From: Anaerolineales bacterium UBA2181
GTDB taxonomy: Bacteria > Chloroflexota > Anaerolineae > Promineifilales > UBA4811
Assembly (NCBI GenBank): GCA_002328075.1
Contig: DCVT01000011.1
Coordinates: 67,636-131,635 of the forward strand
DNA: 64,000 bases
Reading direction: 5' to 3'
In this document: positions 25,845 to 34,172 of the stretch, piece by piece
Layout: each line of letters opens with the position of its first letter
Position numbering within the stretch: the stretch's first letter is position 1
Made by a program: the position numbers and the translations under genes
The notes under the pieces: generated by a model
Seen by the model: only the letters and a program-made list of their open reading frames with translations
Database searches by the model: none
What the model was told of the DNA's origin: nothing

Positions 25845-27218
25845 ATGATACTGCAGGCGGACCGGCAGTGGGCCGGTAAACGGGCGGTGGTTCTGGGCGT
25901 GGCCCGGCAGGGCGTCGCGGTGACGCGTTACCTGGTGAATCACGGCGCTCACGTAGTGGTGAGTGACCTGCGCCGGCCGGAGGACCTGACCTCGACCCTG
26001 GGTGAGCTGGAGGGACTGGGAGTACCATGGGTATTGGGTGACCACCCGTTCAGCTTGCTTGACCGAGCCGATGTGCTTGTGCTGAGCGGTGGGGTGCCGG
26101 TAGATGCCCCTATCGTTGTTGAGGCGACGGAGCGCGGCATTGCGCTGAGCAATGATTCGCAGATGTTCCTTGATGCCTGTCCGGCCGTCACGGTCGGCAT
26201 CACGGGTTCGGCCGGAAAAACCACAACCACCGCACTGGTGGGTGAGATGGCTCGGGTCGCTGGCGAAAAGGTGTGGGTCGGCGGCAACATCGGCCGGTCA
26301 ATGCTGCCAGACCTAGAGCTCATCCAGCCTGTCGATCTGGTAGTGACCGAGCTTTCCAGCTTCCAGCTCGAGATCATGACCCGTGGAACCCACGTTGCCG
26401 CCATCCTCAACCTGACCCCGAATCACCTGGACCGGCACAAAACGATGGAGGTCTACACGGCTGCCAAGGCGCGGCTGCTGCAATTCCAGCCAACCGGCGG
26501 GATTGCGGTGCTGGGACAGGACGGTCCGGGTGCCTGGGCGTTGGCCGGTCAAGCCAAAGGCCGGTTGCGCTCATTTAGCCAACGCCAGGAGGTTCGAGAC
26601 GGCGCGTTTCTCCGGGATGCCCGCCTGATTGTCCGGGACGCAGCCGGCGAGCAGATCATCTGTACAACCGATGAGGTGCTGCTTCGCGGCCAGCACAATC
26701 TGCTGAACATACTGGCAGCCGGAACCATTGCTGATTCCGTGGGCATTCCGGTGGAAGCGATGGCCGAGGTTGCCCGCACCTTTCGCGGCGTAGAACACCG
26801 GCTAGAGTGGGTGCGGGAGCAAAACGGCGTGAATTGGTACGACGACTCGATTGCCACGGCTCCGGAACGATTGGTGGCAGCGCTGGAAGCTTTCGATGAA
26901 CCCATTTTGCTGCTGGCGGGTGGCCGAGACAAAATGCTACCCTGGGCAGACGCGGCGGCGTGCATTCACCGGCGGGTCCGGGTGGCGGTGCTCTTTGGCG
27001 AGTCCGCAGAACTTATCAGCCGTCACCTGGGAGAACCGGCCGGGAAACTGGAACGAATTGTGCACGTGGATACGTTGGAGCGTGCAGTTCACGCTGCCGC
27101 CACACTGGCGAAGCCAGGGGAGGTAATATTGCTGTCCCCGGGAGGCACCAGCTTTGACGCGTATGCCGACTTTGTCGAACGAGGAGATCATTTCAAGGAC
27201 CTGGTACGGTCGCTCTGA
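25845..27218 (+). CDS. murD: UDP-N-acetylmuramoylalanine--D-glutamate ligase
   Basis: MurD adds D-glutamate to UDP-MurNAc-L-alanine. The 457-residue protein has a Rossmann-like N-terminal domain (VLGVARQGVAVTRYLVNHG), the P-loop GITGSAGKTTTTAL, GGNIGRSML, ELSSFQLE, LNLTPNHLDRH, FRGVEHRLE and the C-terminal WYDDSIATAPE and SPGGTSFD blocks. It starts three bases after the mraY stop and lacks a clear ribosome binding site, which suggests reinitiation after mraY. Its length is typical. Confidence 0.96.
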   Translation: MILQADRQWAGKRAVVLGVARQGVAVTRYLVNHGAHVVVSDLRRPEDLTSTLGELEGLGVPWVLGDHPFSLLDRADVLVLSGGVPVDAPIVVEATERGIALSNDSQMFLDACPAVTVGITGSAGKTTTTALVGEMARVAGEKVWVGGNIGRSMLPDLELIQPVDLVVTELSSFQLEIMTRGTHVAAILNLTPNHLDRHKTMEVYTAAKARLLQFQPTGGIAVLGQDGPGAWALAGQAKGRLRSFSQRQEVRDGAFLRDARLIVRDAAGEQIICTTDEVLLRGQHNLLNILAAGTIADSVGIPVEAMAEVARTFRGVEHRLEWVREQNGVNWYDDSIATAPERLVAALEAFDEPILLLAGGRDKMLPWADAAACIHRRVRVAVLFGESAELISRHLGEPAGKLERIVHVDTLERAVHAAATLAKPGEVILLSPGGTSFDAYADFVERGDHFKDLVRSL

Positions 27219-27261
27219 TGCGTTCCGGCGTCGGGTCACAACTGTGACGCAGGGAGACGAC

Positions 27262-28533
27262 ATGGCAGCAGTCAATGTAGCTCGGACCAGAATATCGCCC
27301 ACCAGAGTTGTGCCTGCCGTCTCACGACCGTTTGCGCAACTGGATTATGCGCTGGCGCTGGCCATAGCCGGGCTGGTCATGATCGGTCTGATCATGGTCT
27401 ACAGCGCTTCGGTTTACGTGAGTCTGCTGCAGGAGCTAACTCCCACCTACTACTTTGGTCGACAATTGGGAGCGGTCCTCCTGGGCCTGGTAGCCATTGT
27501 GCTGCTTCAGTTCATCGACTACCGGACACTCCGTCGCTTTTCGGTGGTAGCCGCCGCTCTGACGATTGCGGGTCTGGCTGCGGTGCTCATCTTGGGCGAA
27601 TCGATTTTGGGCGCCAAGCGCGGCCTCTTTCAGGGCTCGTATCAGCCCAGCGAATTCGCCAAGCTGATCACCGTAGTGTACATTGCCGACTGGTTGGCGG
27701 CCAAAGGGGAACGTATCAAGTCGTTTGAACTGGGCTTTTTTCCGTTCCTGTTCCTGGTGGCTATCCTCTGCGGCTTGGTTGCGCTGCAACCGGATGTCAG
27801 CACGACAACGTTGATTGCGCTGATCGCCTTTACGATGTTTTTTGTGGCGGGTGCCCGGTGGTCGCACTTTGCCATATTGATGGCCGGTGGCGCATCCGTC
27901 TTTGCCGGCCTGGTCGCCTTTATGCCGCACGCTCGTCAGCGCTTTATGGAATACGTCTGGTCGCTCATGGATCCGTCGCAGGCACAGTGGCACGCACAAC
28001 AGGTCGTTTATTCATTCGCGTTGGGCGGCCTTACCGGGCGCGGCCTAGGACGGAGTTTTCAGAAAACGGGACCGCTGCCAGTGCCACATACTGACAGTAT
28101 CTTGGCGGTGGTCGGCGAGGAACTGGGCCTGGTCGGATGTCTGGTGGTTCTTGCTTTGCTGTGCGTGATCATCTACCGAGGCTACAAAATCGCGCTGGAA
28201 ACAAGAGAGGATTACGGGAGGTTACTAGCAGTCGGTATTACTACCTGGCTGGCTGTTCAAGGACTGGTCAACATCGCCGGTTTGACCGGGGTCGGTCCGT
28301 TCAGCGGGGTTCCGCTCCCGTTTGTTAGTTACGGCGGATCCTCCATGCTCATGTCGCTAATTGGAGTGGGCATTCTCCTTGGCATCTCGCAACAAAACAA
28401 GCGCACAGAGGCCGGCATGGACCGGCCGTTGACTGGCTCCCGTGCGACCGTGAAAGGAAGGAATGGTGCGGCTGTTGGTGTCAGCTGGCGGAACGGGCGG
28501 ACATATTTCACCGGCGTTGGCTATCGTCGCTGA
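27262..28533 (+). CDS. ftsW: Division peptidoglycan glycosyltransferase FtsW
   Basis: A SEDS-family polymerase that, with FtsI, builds septal glycan strands from lipid II. It is 423 residues with about ten transmembrane helices, beginning DYALALAIAGLVMIGLIMVYSA. SEDS landmarks include QPDVSTTTLIAL, SLMDPSQAQWHAQQVVYSFALGG, GRGLGRS, HTDSILAVVGEELGL and PFVSYGGSSM. The open frame extends back to 27154 inside murD; I chose ATG 27262 because GGGAG lies 5-6 bases upstream. The last 71 bases overlap murG in another frame. Confidence 0.93.
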   Translation: MAAVNVARTRISPTRVVPAVSRPFAQLDYALALAIAGLVMIGLIMVYSASVYVSLLQELTPTYYFGRQLGAVLLGLVAIVLLQFIDYRTLRRFSVVAAALTIAGLAAVLILGESILGAKRGLFQGSYQPSEFAKLITVVYIADWLAAKGERIKSFELGFFPFLFLVAILCGLVALQPDVSTTTLIALIAFTMFFVAGARWSHFAILMAGGASVFAGLVAFMPHARQRFMEYVWSLMDPSQAQWHAQQVVYSFALGGLTGRGLGRSFQKTGPLPVPHTDSILAVVGEELGLVGCLVVLALLCVIIYRGYKIALETREDYGRLLAVGITTWLAVQGLVNIAGLTGVGPFSGVPLPFVSYGGSSMLMSLIGVGILLGISQQNKRTEAGMDRPLTGSRATVKGRNGAAVGVSWRNGRTYFTGVGYRR

Positions 28534-29575
28534 AAACCAGTCATCTCCTGAACCGGCTCAGGCTGTGCTGTGGGTGGGCACGGCCGGAGAGATGGAGGAG
28601 GAACTGGTGGGGCGCGCCGGTTTGCTGTTGGAGACCATCTCCGGCGGCGGGGTGCATGGCGTAGGTTTGCGGCAATTGGCGCGCAATGGTCCTCGCCTTA
28701 TGCAGGGTTGGCGGCAGGCGCGACGAATTGTGCGCCGGTTCGGGCCGGACGTTGCCCTGCTGACCGGCGGATACACCAACATTCCGGTTGCCCTGGCAGC
28801 CTGGGAAAGGCGCGTCCCACTGCTCATCTTCTTGCCCGACATCGAGCCTGGCCTGGCCATCCGGACGCTCAGCCACCTGGCGCAAGTCGTTGCCTGCACG
28901 GCCGAGGCCTCGCGGTCTTTTCTTCCACCGCAGAAGGTCAAGGTCACGGGGTATCCGGTCCGACCCGGGCTAGTACCCGGAGGCGGCCGAGCTGCTGCCT
29001 GCCGCTTTTTCGAACTCAAGCCTGATCTGCGGATTTTGCTGGTCTTTGGCGGCAGCCGAGGAGCACGGACCATCAACACGTCAGTCATGGAGATCCTTCC
29101 GCAGCTCTTGACAGATTATCAGATGATCCACATCAGCGGTCATCTGGACTGGGAGGTTGTCGCGGAGCGGGCGTGTCAATTGCCGGCCGATATGCGGATC
29201 CGCTATCGTCCGTTTGCCTATCTGCACGAGGAGATGGGGCAGGCATTGCAGGCGGCCGATTTGGTGGTCGCCCGGGCAGGAGCGGCCACGCTGGGTGAAT
29301 TCCCTGCCTTTGGCCTTCCGGCCGTGTTGGTGCCCTACCCGTTTGCCTGGCGTTATCAGAAAGTCAACGCGGACTATATGGCTTCAGCTGGAGCGGCAGT
29401 TCGACTGAACGATGAGCTGATGGAAGCAGAGTTGTTGCCCACAGTGCAACGGCTGATGAATGATCCGGCCAAGCTGGAGTCCATGCGACAAGCGGCCCTG
29501 AGCCTGAACCGGCCTAGGGCGGCTCGTCAGATTTCGGATCTGTTGGCGAGCCTCGCCAGGAGCGACCGCCTATGA
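28463..29575 (+). CDS. murG: UDP-GlcNAc:lipid I N-acetylglucosaminyltransferase MurG
   Basis: MurG adds GlcNAc to lipid I to form lipid II on the inner face of the membrane. The 370-residue GT-B protein starts with SAGGTGGHISPALAIV (the acceptor-side glycine loop) and has DVALLTGGYTNIPVALAA, the VTGYPVR linker, VFGGSRGARTIN and VARAGAATLGEFPAFGLPAVLVPYP, the UDP-sugar site. GGAAGG precedes the ATG, and the start lies 71 bases inside ftsW. This is a longer overlap than elsewhere in the operon. Confidence 0.95.
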   Translation: MVRLLVSAGGTGGHISPALAIVAENQSSPEPAQAVLWVGTAGEMEEELVGRAGLLLETISGGGVHGVGLRQLARNGPRLMQGWRQARRIVRRFGPDVALLTGGYTNIPVALAAWERRVPLLIFLPDIEPGLAIRTLSHLAQVVACTAEASRSFLPPQKVKVTGYPVRPGLVPGGGRAAACRFFELKPDLRILLVFGGSRGARTINTSVMEILPQLLTDYQMIHISGHLDWEVVAERACQLPADMRIRYRPFAYLHEEMGQALQAADLVVARAGAATLGEFPAFGLPAVLVPYPFAWRYQKVNADYMASAGAAVRLNDELMEAELLPTVQRLMNDPAKLESMRQAALSLNRPRAARQISDLLASLARSDRL

Positions 29576-30171
29576 TTTCACTCGATGCAGGTTTTTGGGT
29601 TCTCGTCGTCATATTCGGCCTTGTCGGTATGATGCGGGGCTGGACCAAAGAGGTTGTGGCGACCGCGGGGCTGGTGCTCTCGCTGTTTGCGCAGTTCTGG
29701 TTCGGGCATGTTTTGGTGGGTGTTTTTGGTGGAGGCGAAGCGAGTGGCGTGCTGAATTCGGCCGCAGCCATCAAGAGCCAGTTCTTGGTTCGGTCGCTGG
29801 CCCACGTGACTTTTGCCTTTTTTGCCTACCAGGGGCCTGCGTTGGCCCGGCAATTCAGTGGCGGGCGGTTCGGAGACCGAGCGCGCAACCGCATTCAGGA
29901 GTCCTCTTTGGGCCTGATTGTGGGATTGATCAACGGTTATTTGATCGTCGGCACCGTGTGGGGTTTCCTGGAATACCAGATCGTGGACCGGTCGGCGCTG
30001 GCCCTCGCGCCCGGAATCGCGTATCCATTTCCGGCCGAAGTGTTGACCCGGCCGCTGGTCGGGACGCCGGCCTTTGAACTCATCTCCAAACTGCCGTTGC
30101 CTTTGCTGCAGGACTGGTTACCTTTGCTGGTAGTGGTGCTTTTTCTTTTCGTGATTGTGGCGATGATCTAG
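29572..30171 (+). CDS. CvpA-family membrane protein
   Basis: A 199-residue protein with about four hydrophobic helices. The N-terminus, LDAGFWVLVVIFGLVGMMRGWTKEVVATAGL, matches the CvpA (colicin V production) family pattern of a helix followed by RGxxKE. CvpA proteins affect envelope integrity in several bacteria, but their biochemical role is not established. The gene overlaps the murG stop (ATGA) and stands six bases before murC, so it is expressed as part of the wall-synthesis operon. That position suggests an envelope role in this organism; this is inference. Confidence 0.75.
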   Translation: MISLDAGFWVLVVIFGLVGMMRGWTKEVVATAGLVLSLFAQFWFGHVLVGVFGGGEASGVLNSAAAIKSQFLVRSLAHVTFAFFAYQGPALARQFSGGRFGDRARNRIQESSLGLIVGLINGYLIVGTVWGFLEYQIVDRSALALAPGIAYPFPAEVLTRPLVGTPAFELISKLPLPLLQDWLPLLVVVLFLFVIVAMI

Positions 30172-30177
30172 GTCTGG

Positions 30178-31623
30178 ATGGTTCCCGGTATGTTGCAGAG
30201 TGGAATGCACATCCATCTGGTGGGGATAGGCGGCGCTGGACTCTCCGCCATAGCTCGCGTGTTGCTCGGTTCGGGATACAAGGTGTCTGGTTCTGATCAG
30301 ACCGCTTCTGAGTTGACCGAACAATTGGCGTCCGAAGGCGCCACTGTGTTCCTGGGGCACAGTCCGGGCAACATTGCTGGCGCTCACCTGGTGCTGGTTT
30401 CATCGGCCGTGCCACCTGAAAACCCGGAGGTGCTGGCTGCGCAGGCAGCGGGTGTTCCAGTGGCCAAGCGCGATGTGTTTCTGCCCCACCTGATGGAGGG
30501 AAAAGTCGGTGTCGCGGTGGCGGGGGCACATGGCAAAACCACCACTACGGCGATGCTGGTATCGATTCTCATGGAAGCGGGTTATGACCCGAGCTTTGTC
30601 GTCGGTGGGGTGTTGAGCAGCCTCGGCACCAACGCCCACGCCGGTCGCGGCGACCTCTTTGTCATCGAGGCCGATGAGTATGACCGCATGTTCCTGGGCC
30701 TTCGGTTGGCAGCGGCGGTGGTCACCATCGTGGAACATGACCACCCAGACTGCTATCCCACGGCCCAGTGCACCATGGAGGCGTTCAGGCAGTTTGTGCG
30801 TTCGCTACCTCGTGACGGGATGCTGGTGGCCTGCGCCAGCGATGACGGGGCCCGAGAATTGGCACGTGAACGGATGGCGGATGGTGGATCTGTCCGGCTG
30901 TATGGCCTGAGTCGCGGTTTGGAATGGCGGGCAACAGATATCCGCCCTAATCAGGCGGGAGGTAGCGACTTTGTGGTGGTTCGTCAAGGCAGCGACAGCG
31001 CTGCCCTGGTTCGGCTGCGGGTGCCAGGCCGGCACAACGTGTTGAACGCATTGGGCGCCCTGGCGCTTGCCGATTGGCTGGGAGTTCCCTTTGCTGCCGC
31101 CCGCACAGCGCTGGCCGAGTTCCGCGGCGTGGGGCGCCGATTTGAAACCGTTGGCGAGGCTCTCGGGATCACCGTCATAGACGATTATGCACACCATCCA
31201 ACCGAGGTGGCGGCAACCCTGGCCGCAGCTCGCGAACGGTACCCCGGCCGCCGCGTCTGGGCGGTGTTTCAACCCCATACCTACAGCCGGACTCGCGAGC
31301 TCTTGGAGCGGTTCGCCGTTTCGTTTGACGATGCCGATCAGGTGGTGGTGCTGGACATCTATCCGGCGCGCGAGGTCGACACGTTGGGCATCTCATCGAT
31401 GGACCTGGTGGCCCGAATGGATCCAGAACATGCCAGATACGTGCCAGAACGCCATGAGGCCGCTGAGCTTCTGGCGACCTGGTTGCAGCCAGGTGACGTT
31501 CTCATCACCTTGGGAGCTGGAGACGGTTATATGGTGGGGCGCTGGGTGTTGGCCGCTCTGCGCCAACAGAAAACCAAGAAGGTGGAATCAGGAGGGCTTG
31601 ATGGAAGTCTGTTCGTGGCGTGA
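30178..31623 (+). CDS. murC: UDP-N-acetylmuramate--L-alanine ligase
   Basis: MurC adds L-alanine to UDP-MurNAc, the first peptide step. The 481-residue protein has HIHLVGIGGAGLSAIARVLL, GSDQTASELTEQLASEGA, the P-loop AVAGAHGKTTTTAML, EADEYDRMFL, EFRGVGRRFE, DDYAHHPTEVAATL and FQPHTYSRTRELLERF, in MurC order. I kept ATG 30178, preceded by AGGT. ATGs at 30190 and 30205 would bring the start closer to the first motif and cannot be excluded. Confidence 0.96.
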   Translation: MVPGMLQSGMHIHLVGIGGAGLSAIARVLLGSGYKVSGSDQTASELTEQLASEGATVFLGHSPGNIAGAHLVLVSSAVPPENPEVLAAQAAGVPVAKRDVFLPHLMEGKVGVAVAGAHGKTTTTAMLVSILMEAGYDPSFVVGGVLSSLGTNAHAGRGDLFVIEADEYDRMFLGLRLAAAVVTIVEHDHPDCYPTAQCTMEAFRQFVRSLPRDGMLVACASDDGARELARERMADGGSVRLYGLSRGLEWRATDIRPNQAGGSDFVVVRQGSDSAALVRLRVPGRHNVLNALGALALADWLGVPFAAARTALAEFRGVGRRFETVGEALGITVIDDYAHHPTEVAATLAAARERYPGRRVWAVFQPHTYSRTRELLERFAVSFDDADQVVVLDIYPAREVDTLGISSMDLVARMDPEHARYVPERHEAAELLATWLQPGDVLITLGAGDGYMVGRWVLAALRQQKTKKVESGGLDGSLFVA

Positions 31624-31639
31624 TCGGAGGGGAATCGGA

Positions 31640-31795
31640 ATGTTCAACTGTCTGGGTTTGGTGGCAGACCTCGAGCGAGTGCGCTCAAGAGCGAACGCCC
31701 GACTGGGTCACGGCATTGACCCTCGCGCCGTACGGCGGATGATTGCCAAATTGGACCGCGTCGCCGATTCACCGCAGGATCTGACACGACAGTGA
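31640..31795 (+). CDS. Small basic protein of unknown function in the dcw operon
   Basis: An ORF of 51 codons between murC and murB. GGAGGGG lies 7 bases before ATG 31640, and its stop overlaps the murB GTG start as GTGA, the same coupling used elsewhere in this operon. An in-frame ATG at 31601, with AGGAGG five bases upstream, would give 64 residues and overlap the murC end. The product is mostly helical in character and rich in Arg (LERVRSRANARLGHGID, AVRRMIAKLDRVAD), with third-position G+C of about 65%. I recognise no family. It could be a real small protein or a translated leader that feeds ribosomes to murB. Confidence 0.5.
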   Translation: MFNCLGLVADLERVRSRANARLGHGIDPRAVRRMIAKLDRVADSPQDLTRQ

Positions 31796-32748
31796 ACGGG
31801 AGGCCGCGGGTGCTGATCGACGCCATCATGGACCGCTTCAGGGAGTCCTTTGGCGACGAATTCCAGGCCGACGAACCGGTGGCCAAATATACGACCGCTG
31901 GATTGGGCGGGCCGGCCGATATGCTGGTTACAGTCCGCACAGTGCCGGAACTGGTCGAGGTGGTGACGCTCGCACGGCGACAGAGCATCGTGTATTGGGT
32001 GTTGGGTTCGGGTTCCAACGTGCTCGTCTCGGATGCCGGGATGCGAGGGCTGGTGATCCGCAACCGCGCCACGGGGGTGTCGTTCTGGCACAACGGCTCG
32101 GGTGTCGTTATGCGGGCTGAATCAGGCGCCAACCTGTCTGGACTGGCCCGCCAATGCACCAGCCGAGGCTTGGGCGGCCTGGAGTGGTCTGTAGGGATTC
32201 CGGGCACTGTGGGGGGCGCTGTGGTAGGCAACGCAGGGGCTCACGGTGGCGACACGGCCGGATCGTTGCGCCGGGTGACCATTCTGGACACGGACCTGGA
32301 AGCACGCGACTACACCCCGGCTGACATGGGCTACGGATATCGCAGCTCGGCCCTCAAATTGGCGCACAAAGGGCGCGGCGACAGCGGCCGGGTGGTTCTG
32401 GCCGCCGATTTTCACCTCAAATCGGCTCCCGTCGAGGAGCTGGAGGTAGCGGTCAAAGCGATACTTGAGCAGCGTCAACAATCCCAACCACCCGGTTCAT
32501 CCATGGGGTGTATGTTCAAGAACCCGCCGGGCGACCATGCCGGCCGGCTGATTGACCAGGCCGGATTGAAGGGGAGCCGGGTGGGTGGCGCTGAGGTCTC
32601 GCCGGTTCATGCCAACTTTTTCGTCACACAGCCGGGCGCAACCGCTGAGGACGTCCGAAAGCTGATGGCGCGAGTGTGGCATGCAGTTCATGACCGGTTC
32701 GGCGTTGAGCTCGAACCCGAAGTCGAGTTGATTGGAGAATGGAACTGA
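31792..32748 (+). CDS. murB: UDP-N-acetylenolpyruvoylglucosamine reductase
   Basis: MurB reduces UDP-GlcNAc-enolpyruvate to UDP-MurNAc with NADPH and FAD. The 318-residue protein has the FAD-domain blocks TTAGLGGPADMLV, WVLGSGSNVLVSDAGMRGLVI and GLEWSVGIPGTVGGAVVGNAGAHG split across the expected region, YGYRSSALK, and the C-terminal VSPVHANFFV and GVELEPEVELIG. Its length fits the type II group. The loop normally reading GSxFKNP is GCMFKNP here, so Cys240 stands where the proton-donating Ser is usual. The GTG start overlaps the preceding small ORF. Confidence 0.94.
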   Translation: MNGRPRVLIDAIMDRFRESFGDEFQADEPVAKYTTAGLGGPADMLVTVRTVPELVEVVTLARRQSIVYWVLGSGSNVLVSDAGMRGLVIRNRATGVSFWHNGSGVVMRAESGANLSGLARQCTSRGLGGLEWSVGIPGTVGGAVVGNAGAHGGDTAGSLRRVTILDTDLEARDYTPADMGYGYRSSALKLAHKGRGDSGRVVLAADFHLKSAPVEELEVAVKAILEQRQQSQPPGSSMGCMFKNPPGDHAGRLIDQAGLKGSRVGGAEVSPVHANFFVTQPGATAEDVRKLMARVWHAVHDRFGVELEPEVELIGEWN

Positions 32749-32990
32749 TGGCTCGGCCGGAAGATAGCGGACGGTCGAGAGCTGGTGTCTTTGGCGGCCG
32801 CGAGTCTTTGGTGGACTATTGCGCCCCGGGCGGCGACGTTCTAGGGTGCGACCGGCCTTGGGGACGCCAAGGTCGTTGTGCAGGGCGAGACAAGCGCCGG
32901 CGAGGTGGTGACCAGATGGCGGCATGGTCGACGTTGGGTTTGATCCCGGCTGCACCCGGGTCACGCAAGCGTCTAAACGAGGACGAGTGA
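32748..32990 (+). CDS. Uncertain small ORF between murB and ddl
   Basis: An 80-codon open frame whose ATG overlaps the murB stop (TGATG) and which ends three bases before the ddl ATG. The product is Gly/Arg-rich (GRQGRCAGRDKRRRGGDQ) with no family I recognise, and the composition resembles out-of-frame translation. Other frames of the same stretch contain short protein-like pieces (KIADGRELVSLAAASLWW; VVVQGETSAGEVVTRW), so this may be the remains of a gene broken by frameshifts rather than an intact one. Confidence 0.25.
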   Translation: MARPEDSGRSRAGVFGGRESLVDYCAPGGDVLGCDRPWGRQGRCAGRDKRRRGGDQMAAWSTLGLIPAAPGSRKRLNEDE

Positions 32991-32993
32991 GTC

Positions 32994-34172
32994 ATGGTCA
33001 AACCGACCGGTAGCAGCGGCAAAATTCGGGTTGGCCTGATCTTTGGCGGTCGTTCCAGCGAGCACGAGGTATCGCTCATGTCCGCCCGGTCGGTGATGGA
33101 TGCCATCAATCGCGATCGGTTCGAGATAGTGCCTATTGGGATCACCAAAGAGGGGCGCTGGATCGCCGGCCGCGATCCTCTGCGTGCGCTGGAAACAGCA
33201 GCCCAAAAGCTGCCCGCGCTGGCAACGGGCTACCCCGTGAGGCGGGCGGCGCTGTTGGGTGAACCCGGGCACGGGGCATTGATGGATGTGGCTACCACCA
33301 GCAAACATTCCTTGGTCCTCTCGGCTGTGGAGCGGCTGGATGTGATCTTGCCCATTCTGCACGGGCCCTACGGCGAAGATGGGACGGTGCAAGGTCTACT
33401 GGAATTGGCCGGCCTTCCCTACGTGGGCGCTGGCGTGGTCGGGTCGGCCGTGGCCATGGACAAGGGATTGTTCAAGAAGGTTATGCAGGCCGAAGGAATC
33501 CCCATTCTTCCGTACGTCGTGGTCTTGCGTTCGGACTGGGAGCACAGCCCGGGCGTGACTTTGGATATGTTGGAGGAGCGCCTGCATTTTCCCATCTTTA
33601 CCAAGCCGGCCAACTTGGGATCCAGTGTGGGTATCAACCGGTGCGCCAATCGCCGGCAGTTGGCCGTAGGCCTTGACGAGGCGGGCCGTTTCGACCGTCG
33701 TCTGGTGGTGGAACAGGGCATCGAGGCGCGGGAGATTGAGGTCAGTGTCCTGGGAAATGACAATCCGATAGCCTCGATCGCCGGTGAGATACTGCCCGGC
33801 CGCGAGTTCTACAGCTACCAAGCCAAATACCTGGACCATGGCGAGGATGCCTCGCGTTTGCTGATACCAGCGCCGATCTCGGCAGAACTGATGGACCACG
33901 CGCAACGCTGGGCGGTCCAGGCGTATCGGGCGATCGATTGCGCCGGAATGGCGCGAGTTGACTTTTTGCTGGACCGATATTCCGGCGCGTTGTACCTGAA
34001 CGAGATGAACACCATACCGGGGTTCACTGCAATCAGCATGTACCCCAAGCTGTGGGAGGCAAGCGGCCTGACCTATTCCGAGTTGATTGAACGGCTGATC
34101 GATCTGGCGCTGGAGCGACATGAGGACAGAGCCCGGACGCTCACCTCATACGACCGAGGTGCCGAGGCATGA
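32994..34172 (+). CDS. ddl: D-alanine--D-alanine ligase
   Basis: Ddl makes the D-Ala-D-Ala dipeptide used by MurF. The 392-residue ATP-grasp protein has VGLIFGGRSSEHEVSLMSA, PILHGPYGEDGTVQGLLEL, MDKGLFKKVM, the ATP-binding KPANLGSSVG, REFYSYQAKY (omega-loop Tyr-Lys, the usual D-Ala-D-Ala pattern), CAGMARVDFLL and LNEMNTIPGFTAISMYPKLWEA. I see no sign of a D-lactate variant. The start is ATG 32994, three bases after the uncertain ORF, with only a weak ribosome binding site. Confidence 0.95.
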   Translation: MVKPTGSSGKIRVGLIFGGRSSEHEVSLMSARSVMDAINRDRFEIVPIGITKEGRWIAGRDPLRALETAAQKLPALATGYPVRRAALLGEPGHGALMDVATTSKHSLVLSAVERLDVILPILHGPYGEDGTVQGLLELAGLPYVGAGVVGSAVAMDKGLFKKVMQAEGIPILPYVVVLRSDWEHSPGVTLDMLEERLHFPIFTKPANLGSSVGINRCANRRQLAVGLDEAGRFDRRLVVEQGIEAREIEVSVLGNDNPIASIAGEILPGREFYSYQAKYLDHGEDASRLLIPAPISAELMDHAQRWAVQAYRAIDCAGMARVDFLLDRYSGALYLNEMNTIPGFTAISMYPKLWEASGLTYSELIERLIDLALERHEDRARTLTSYDRGAEA

